DNA of 64,000 nucleotides from Incurvaria masculella (taxonomy: Eukaryota; Arthropoda; Insecta; Lepidoptera; Incurvariidae): the NCBI GenBank assembly GCA_946894095.1, contig OX335657.1:12338001-12402000 (forward strand), given 5' to 3'. Shown here piece after piece: positions 58,101 through 64,000 of the stretch. The translations under genes and the position numbers were made by a program. The first letter of the stretch is position 1, and each line of letters begins with the position of its first letter. The notes beneath the pieces are model-generated. The model saw nothing but the letters and a program-made list of their open reading frames with translations, did no database searches and was not told the origin of the DNA.

Positions 58101-59979
58101 ATTTCATCGAATATTGCGGCACCATCATATGAATTATCAAAACACGGTACTATAAACTAGAACATTTGCATGGTTTAACCAGATCTATACTGTCAAGTTC
58201 ATTTCATTTATATCAACAGGATAGGATGAAGATGTGACTCTAAAGGAGCTCGGCAGAGAAAAAATATTGTGGGAAATATTGGGTTGGCCGGTTTTACTAC
58301 CAAATTATGTTCTAAAGTAAAATATTAACATACACGTATATGTTTATTTAGATTTTCACATACACATAAGTATGAAGAACATGGTTACTTCTCAGACATG
58401 GTCGCCCCGCTCATTACCTTTTACTGTTAGTCAGCCCTAGAGTGTTTTTTATGTGGATCCAAAAGCTTGTTCAGGAGGTCCTGAGCTTAGGGAGTGGTAC
58501 GGTTATGAGTGCAGTCTCTAAGTGAAACGGCAGTCCAAGTACAAGTCTTTTGGCGCAGCCACCATCACCGACTATATTGGGATTATGTTTGTCATACATA
58601 CGCATAGCACCAAATGCGTGTTCTTAAGGTGTGTAGCAGGTATGAAATATTATTTAAGTGGGGATTGTATTTGAATAAAGCCCCTAGAAAAAAAATAAAA
58701 AAAATATATATACCTACTAAATACCTCAAAAACATATGTTTGCGCGACATGAGAAGTTGCGGAAACCAAAAAAAATCACGTTTCAAAAAATCAGAAATCA
58801 TGCTTGAGAAAGCTATCAAAATGGCGTCGGTATCTTGTTTGTCCGCCGCGAAGTAAACCGGAAGCGAGTTGCCCACTGTTAACACTAAAAACAGCGACGC
58901 AACACAGAACACAAAGCAAAAACTAATGTATCTAACCTAACCTACACCGCCGCCGCCTGCAACGCCGGGGGGCGGCGACACGGACATGCTCAATACGTTA
59001 AACACAAAGAGAAAACGATAACAGACCACCGCACAGTACAACCAAAAGGCGACTGAACAGTCGTCTGAACAGAATGTAGGGAGACTAATCGATTGCATTG
59101 ATCAATCCAAACCAACTGCACAACGTGTGTTGCCACTATATCATACTATAATTACCCCGACCTATTCTTTTTATGTATTATGGTTTTTGGATCTATTTCG
59201 AAAGCCCAACCAAGTGAAGTTGGTGGCTACGCCGAAAGACTCGCTTGGTCGGCCCCTTCGCTTAAGCGACTGCACTCGACCTTCGCCGCGGCGGGGTGGT
59301 CGCCCGCTCGCTTCGCTCGCGACCTAGGTAGACCTGGGTAGGTCCTAGAAGGTCGATCTTTCATCCTATCCATCCAGCTAGCTTCAAATCCAGGGGCTTT
59401 ATTCAAATACACAGCCTTTAAGTGCCTTAGAAACCTCTTCCAAATGAATGATGCATGCGGGTAAGAGCTTAGTAGTTTTAGGTTATATATTGATGATGAG
59501 TATAGTATTTTTCAAGCATGATGTAACATCGATGACACCTAAGAATATTGAAATTATGGACTCTAAACGACACCAGCACTTAGCTACACTTTCAGAAGAC
59601 AAAACAGAATATTGAGTTATAGCGAGAAGGGGAAAGTCTAAAATAAAATAATTATTGCGCTGTGCAAATGTCACACCATGTCCGCACCTAATTTTTACTT
59701 TCAAGTGCCCATTGGTTAATAAGGGTACCTAATAGCATGTTTCTCTAATTATTGTGAATCCTTCGCGGATATAAGGGAGGTAATTTAACATGAGATAAGA
59801 ACGTGAACATACTTGCGTAGCTGCTCGCGGGCTTTTTCTTCCTGCTTCTTCCGGCTCTTGCTGGTGGGGTCTATTTGCGTCACGAGCCATTTGATGCTGA
59901 AGTAAGTAACTGCTGAGACAAACGCTACGCGCACTGCCATCTGCAGCACATCGGTCCGCGTGAAGGCGCCGTCCACCAT
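52110..59979 (-). CDS. ATAD1: ATAD1/Msp1 AAA ATPase, mitochondrial membrane extractase (8 exons)
   Basis: Exons on the minus strand are 59979-59813, 57275-57179, 56658-56514, 56252-56116, 55400-55241, 54741-54602, 53826-53698 and 52277-52110 (1143 nt, 380 aa); every phase joins. Exon 1 has the N-terminal membrane helix ([16 protein letters not shown]) followed by [15 protein letters not shown]. Exons 3-4 form [20 protein letters not shown] and Walker A GPPGCGKT, split by a phase-1 intron. [19 protein letters not shown] carries the pore loop. Walker B is [11 protein letters not shown], sensor 1 is [11 protein letters not shown] and the arginine finger region is RRMP. The helical lid is [24 protein letters not shown]1 hexamers on the outer mitochondrial and peroxisomal membranes pull out mislocalised tail-anchored proteins; the fly homologue is nmd. 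The upstream frame is open, but family alignment favours [10 protein letters not shown] as start. Introns hold a TTAA MITE, a SINE-like copy and RTE-type pieces. Confidence 0.95.
52717..52880 (-). mobile_element. Inverted TACTAGCTG-type fragment in ATAD1 intron 7
   Basis: ACCACAGCTAGTCTTAGTAT, CGGCTTGACCGATTTTGGCG and GATGCTGTCGCCATCC are reversed family blocks. The element is short and eroded. Confidence 0.45.
52935..53484 (-). mobile_element. TTAA-flanked MITE, copy 3 (inverted)
   Basis: TTAAGGTGGCCCAACCCG and CGGGATGGGCCACCTTAA ends flank the reverse complement of copies 1 and 2. It lies in ATAD1 intron 7. The preceding GTCGTATTCAGGGTGGCAGACTA-like text (from about 52905) looks like a fragment of the CGTATTCAGAG MITE that this copy interrupted. 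Confidence 0.85.
54144..54290. repeat. Dispersed repeat shared with 1865-2035
   Basis: TAAGGTGGGCCCGTCAGCAT, CAGAAAATTA, ACGTAGTTTAC and CAGGCAACAAA appear in the same order and spacing at both places. It is non-coding and sits in ATAD1 intron 6. Confidence 0.5.
54795..55145 (+). mobile_element. SINE-like element with the clearest tRNA-like head
   Basis: The head reads TAGTGGCGCAGTCAGTGA (A-box-like) and GGAGGTCTGAATTCAAATCT (B-box-like), then GATAAGTGCATTTCGTCACA and CCATGATTCGGAA. GGCAATGAAAAATTG and AATGTGGTATATTGGGCTAA close it. It gives the best support that this family is a tRNA-derived SINE. It lies in ATAD1 intron 5. Confidence 0.65.
57535..57820 (-). mobile_element. Inverted TACTAGCTG-type retroposon in ATAD1 intron 1
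   Basis: GATTATAAATGCGAAAGTAG, CTAAACCGCTGAACCAATTA and GAGCAGAGCCGGGTACCTCA are reversed blocks of the family (GGTACCCGGCTCCGCTC start, GCGAAAG...ATAAT end). Confidence 0.6.
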
Positions 59980-60406
59980 GATTCCATGCAATTTGTGCAA
60001 GGAGAAACTACACGAATGGAACCCGGGGAAACTGCAGGATGGTAAGGATAAGCCGTCTGTAGCAAAGATGTCCGTAGCGATAAAATTTTCAAAGAAATTT
60101 TGTAATTCCCCTTTGTGGTTAATTTTTGTTTTTTTTTTATTTTTTTCTTTCATAACGGAGAAGAAAGGTTCATATTTTTTCGTCGCCAATTTCGTGATAC
60201 GCACGCGCGTCGGAAGCCGCGTGGTTCGGACGCCACTATACATATAAATTCAGGGGTCTACTAGAGTTCTCACCTGTGTGTCACCGGTGAAATACCGGTG
60301 AGTCACAACGCTGTAGTAATCATTAAATGACAGCCACGGGTCACACTAGTCTTGTCCCTTTCTAATTATTCTAATCAGAATGCGACGATGCTTAAATAAC
60401 ATATAC

Positions 60407-60506
60407 AGTCGTATTCAAAGAGCACCTGTTAAAACTAACATACAAAAACCGGTTTAGTCCGGCGGATTAAAGTTAGTCCGCCCACTCTGAATACGAAAGT
60501 CGATGT
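60407..60506. mobile_element. Short MITE, ACAGTCGTATTCA family
   Basis: ACAGTCGTATTCAAAGAGCA at the left and CCCACTCTGAATACGAAAGT at the right enclose AACCGGTTTAGTCCGGCGGA. Same family as 5533-5634. Confidence 0.75.
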
Positions 60507-60549
60507 TAAATGACGTCAGGCGACATAGTCTCACTTTCATCTCGTGTTG

Positions 60550-60700
60550 GTACCATGGCACTTGATAAAAGGTGATTGTAGCAGCAACGAAAAATGTTCG
60601 TGTTTTCCATTAAATTCAATATACCTGTGCTCATATAAATTAAAACGGGTCCTTGCATGCCGCTTACCCAGTTTCTTTATGGGATTGTTGTGTGGTAAGG
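60550..60700 (+). mobile_element. Partial SINE-like copy
   Basis: GGTACCATGGCACTTGATAA, GCAACGAAAAATGTTCG and CCTGTGCTCATATAAATT follow the family body. Head and tail are missing. Confidence 0.45.
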
Positions 60701-60870
60701 GCGAAAGTGTCTCACTTTAATTGTGACTAACTCGCTTTCCTTAGTAGATATACTTTACTTATCTGAGCGCATTGTGTACGCACGTGTCTCAAAGTTCTTT
60801 GCTTGCGTTTACGATAAAATCGAACTATTCATATAATTATAATATATTCATAATTATATTATATTTATAT

Positions 60871-61634
60871 ATTTTTAATTTGAAAAATGATGCTTCCCTT
60901 GTGGTGTGTGCAATTTGGTTCAGTTCTGACAATGGCATCGATTACAAAACCATATAAGTCTTAAATGTTCATTAAATATGTGTGCGTCCGATTTCGATGA
61001 CTATTTTTTATTGGAAAGGATGTACATACTTCAAGGGTAGTTAGTTTGATGAGAGGGAACACCCGATGAGAGTTTCGTTAGATTCTGATAATGTGATCCA
61101 TGACAAAGTAACGAAACCAATTATTTCAAAGGTAAGGATACGCCCTTCTAAAGAAATGAAACAAATCTTCTCCAAACAAGCAAAGAGTAGGCCATCTATC
61201 CAAACTCGGAAGAACTGCGTGAGCGCTGTGTCAAAGCCGTGTTGACAACTCGATTTTTAATTTGAAAAATGATGCTTCCCTTGTGGTGTGTGCAATTTGG
61301 TTCAGTTCTGACAATGGCATCGATTACAAAACCATATAAGTCTTAAATTTTCATTAAATATGTGTGCGTCCGATTTCGATGACTATTTTTTATTGGAAAG
61401 GATGTACATACTTCAAGGGTAGTTAGTTTGATGAGAGGGAACACCCGATGAGAGTTTCGTTAGATTCTGATAATGTGATCCATGACAAAGTAACGAAACC
61501 AATTATTTCAAAGGTAAGGATACGCCCTTCTAAAGAAATGAAACAAATCTTCTCCAAACAAGCAAAGAGTAGGCCATCTATCCAAACTCGGAAGAACTGC
61601 GTGAGCGCTGTGTCAAAGCCGTGTTGACAACTCG
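60871..61634. repeat. 382-bp direct tandem duplication
   Basis: The unit from ATTTTTAATTTGAAAAATGA to GTTGACAACTCG is present twice (60871-61252 and 61253-61634) with almost no differences. Its right half matches 25493-25690, which lies outside the duplication. The element is therefore a dispersed repeat that was recently doubled here. Confidence 0.85.
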
Positions 61635-61678
61635 CCACCATGTTGCATTAGGTCTAACGATTTAAGATGTAACCTTGT

Positions 61679-61810
61679 ACGGTCGTTTTGTCTGAAATCT
61701 ATACACCGGTTTGAGATCTCTATCTGTCATGCTGAAGTCAACAATAGAGTAAAAGGGACTTACGAATTCCTTCTCTTTCCAGTGTATACAATTGAGAGGA
61801 AACGACCGTA
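61679..61810. mobile_element. Small MITE, ACGGTCGTTT ends
   Basis: ACGGTCGTTTTGTCTGAAAT with ATCTATACACCGG is mirrored by CCAGTGTATACAATTGAGAG and AAACGACCGT. A second copy follows at 61818-61907. Confidence 0.7.
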
Positions 61811-61817
61811 CCTGCGT

Positions 61818-61907
61818 ACAGTCGTTTCGTCTGAAATCTATACACCGGAAATAGAGACAAATTTGAGATCTCTTTCCAGTGTATACATTTGATAAGTAAC
61901 GACTGTA
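61818..61907. mobile_element. Small MITE, ACAGTCGTTT ends, adjacent copy
   Basis: ACAGTCGTTTCGTCTGAAAT and CCAGTGTATACATTTGATAA with AACGACTGT form a 90-bp palindrome. It is the same family as its left neighbour, with only a few bases between them. Confidence 0.7.
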
Positions 61908-61930
61908 CTTAAATGTGTTTTTTTTAGTTT

Positions 61931-62608
61931 AAGGCCGGAGTGCACGACGCTTCGTAAAATGTTATCCATTAGTGATTACATTTGACGATGATGTGACGGC
62001 TAATCGCCCATCATATGAAATTGCGTTGCACGTAACATATTTTCGTCAACGTTAGCTTGCCAGGCGTCAGACCACAAATAGTCCCTCGAAACAATCGGCA
62101 AAAATGTTTGCTGTATGGCAACTCTCAGCACCGCCTGAGCTGACATAGTAATCCTTCTTCCACAGTATATTATCAGAAAGAGACAGACACAATTGCAGCG
62201 CCATCTAGCGTCAATCATTCGTACTAACAAACCAAACAGTTGCTCTTGGAGCCGCGGGGTGGCGCTACTAGCGCCCAATATGTCGGCTTCCTATCAGCTG
62301 TTGGTAGCACCATAGCATACATAGATTTAAAAACAAAGTTTGTATTCCATTAATGGCGACGTTTGCCTATTATTTAAGGTCCAATAAGACTGCAAAAATG
62401 TAAAAAAAGGGACTTTTTACACTTTGAATTATTACTTGATCGTGATATTGACGGTGATCAATGGGTCGGGAATGATTACGATTAGGGGTTAACATCAACG
62501 ATCAAAGTAATGGTTAAGGTTCGTGCAAAGCAAATTTTGACTGATCAGTCTTTAATCATACGTTGAAGGTGATGTTGACGTGCACGACGGTACGTGCAAC
62601 CCGGCCTT
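61931..62608. mobile_element. MITE with AAGGCCGG..TGCACGACG ends
   Basis: AAGGCCGGAGTGCACGACGC at the left is answered by GTGCACGACGGTACGTGCAA and CCCGGCCTT at the right. The 678-bp interior includes a minus-strand open frame at 62000-62278 with no recognisable motif. TGATCAATG/GTTGATG-type short repeats lie near 62440-62560. Confidence 0.6.
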
Positions 62609-62704
62609 ATTTCTTGTGCGAACTTTTTCTGTCAGGGGAAGGCTACCGTAAAACTGCTTGTAACCACAGATTAAATTATAAAACTCTTGTTTGTCAATAG
62701 AATA

Positions 62705-62950
62705 GGGGGTCCATTCAGGGCAAGAGTGAGTTCGAAATCGTCACTAAATATCAACTCACTTTTTTAAATAGTCAATGTTCCCACACTTCTTGAACATCAT
62801 TACAGTTAGGTGTTCAAAATCTGGTCTGTCCCGTAAATACGTTGCAAGTATAAATAACGGTTCTGTTATTTAAATAATAATATATTTCCCAGCTATTTTT
62901 AGGTTAACTCACTCCCGAACTCGAACTCGCTCTTGCTCTGAATGGACCCC
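62705..62950. mobile_element. MITE with GGGGGTCCATTCAG ends, copy 2
   Basis: 246 bp from GGGGGTCCATTCAGGGCAAG to GCTCTGAATGGACCCC. The interior (AAATAACGGTTCTGTTATTT, TTTCCCAGCTATTTTTAGGT) matches 8815-9172. Confidence 0.75.
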
Positions 62951-63084
62951 TAGGAGGTCGCGACAAAAATGGTAAATGGCTGAAACTGGGTTCACGGGAT
63001 AAAGTACAACCCTTTGAAGCTAAATGTGTCAGTCTGCCTGTTCCAATTGGTTGCGTTACGTAGATAAGGCGCCTGAAAAAGTAG

Positions 63085-63400
63085 TTATGGTGACAAATAA
63101 AAAAACAAATTTAACAAAAAAAATAACCGACTTCAAAGGAAAAGCACTAAAAAGTAAAAAATAATTTCCATTTTTGTAGTTACGATTTCTGTTATTTTTT
63201 GAGTCGGCGTCAGCCGGACACGCGCTGCGCCAATCAAGAGAAACTAACCTAACCTAACCTAACCTAACCTAACCTAACCTTGGCTGACACCGACTCAAAA
63301 AATAACAGAAATCGTAATTACAAAAATGGAAATTATTTTTTACTTTTTAGTGCTTTTCCTTTGAAGTCGGTTATTTTTTTGTTAAATTTGTTTTTTTATT
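63085..63400. repeat. Large palindrome with internal TTAGG telomere-like tract
   Basis: Arms of about 115-130 bp (left 63085-63217, right 63281-63395) are near-perfect reverse complements, including ACCGACTTCAAAGGAAAAGC and AAAAATAACAGAAATCGTAA. The spacer holds (CCTAA)n, about seven units at 63245-63281. The structure suggests a MITE or a fold-back insertion around telomere-like DNA. Confidence 0.75.
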
Positions 63401-64000
63401 TGTTTATTTTTAGTGAATCTGAAGTACACTTACTAATTTGTAGACGTCCTTTCCAATAAAAAAAGAATCACCGAAATCGGTTGGCGTTATATTGAGTTAT
63501 TCGTCCATTTGTCGCGCACATCTTAATACAAATTTAAGACTTTTATGATTTTCTCATGGGTATCATTGTCAGAACTTAACCAAATTAAAATGGGACCACT
63601 TGGGAAGCACTAGCTATCATTTAAAAAAATAATCATCAAAATCGGTTCACCCAGGCAAAAGTTATGAGGTAACAAACATAAAAAAAAAAAACAAAAAAAA
63701 CAAAAAAAAAAAACATACAGACGACTTGATAACCTCCTCCTTTTTTTGAAGTCGGTTAAAAATACATATGATAAGGTAAATGGATGCAAATGACGAAGCA
63801 TGAAAGTATCAATACATACTTGCTTAGCAATACAAAAACTGAACAAATCTTTGGTTGCATTTAGTAGTTATAGGCGATTTAGGTTACAGATATAACTTTA
63901 GGTATATTTAAGTATTTAATTAAGTAACCGCCTGGTTATTGTTGTATAATTAATAGGTATCAATGTTTCCAGATAATCAGGATATTCATCAGCAGGTACA

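Larger units (their letters stand above)
59980..64000. other. Right-edge repeat-only stretch
   Basis: Upstream of ATAD1 (which should have its promoter and 5' UTR between 59980 and about 60250) no other gene is seen. The region contains several MITEs, a direct duplication and a palindrome, listed separately. 60706-60870 and 63780-64000 are A+T-rich with nothing recognised. The sequence around 63717-63770 (CCTCCTCCTTTTTTTGAAGTCGG) recurs at 29075-29165. Confidence 0.5.

Noticed and set aside
60277..60310. Fourth hammerhead-like motif around CACCGGTGAAATACCGGTG
   Set aside because: Only a short hairpin with GAAA by chance; no CUGANGA core.
63245..63281. A real telomere
   Set aside because: Only about seven units, flanked on both sides by palindromic arms and further unique sequence.

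Overview
The window looks like nuclear DNA of a moth or butterfly (Lepidoptera). It is A+T-rich and intron-bearing, and it is crowded with short non-autonomous repeats. One family carries the AAACCGGCCAAGTGCGA...GGGTTCCGTACC ends that I associate with lepidopteran genomes. TTAGG-type telomere-like repeats occur internally, and the genes are typical of insects. No bacterial-style operon, CRISPR array, rRNA or convincing tRNA gene was seen. All gene models were built by hand from open frames, splice sites and phase matching, so exon ends are predictions.

Left third (2.2-28.4 kb): four related three-exon genes of the Ly6/quiver-like (three-finger, ten-cysteine) family, in the order A(-), B(+), C(+), D(-). 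All four share one layout: a signal-peptide exon ending in phase 1, a CYxCN exon, and a C-terminal exon. A, B and C end in a hydrophobic GPI-type tail; D stops early and has none. B and C are 140-residue sister copies. Intron 2 of B holds five decayed tandem copies of the end of exon 2 plus its splice donor. Intron 1 of C holds a 1.12-kb direct duplication and a dead LINE.

Middle (32.8-39.8 kb): a predicted protein of about 1005 residues, mostly disordered, ends in a divergent bromodomain. The central bromodomain exon is present twice. Both copies are 144 bp, open and phase 0, and only 20 bp separate them, which predicts mutually exclusive splicing. Next comes an intronless, oppositely oriented secreted AA15-type lytic polysaccharide monooxygenase.

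Right third (39.8-64 kb): repeats and a decayed Penelope-like element, then an eight-exon minus-strand gene for ATAD1/Msp1, the AAA ATPase that extracts mislocalised tail-anchored proteins from the outer mitochondrial membrane. A repeat-only stretch closes the window.

The repeats themselves are the other interest. Three hammerhead-ribozyme-like motifs were found, one next to Penelope GIY-YIG coding remnants and one inside 41-bp palindromic arms. There is a TTAA-flanked 545-bp MITE in three copies, a fold-back array of about 100-bp units, and several smaller terminal-inverted-repeat families.
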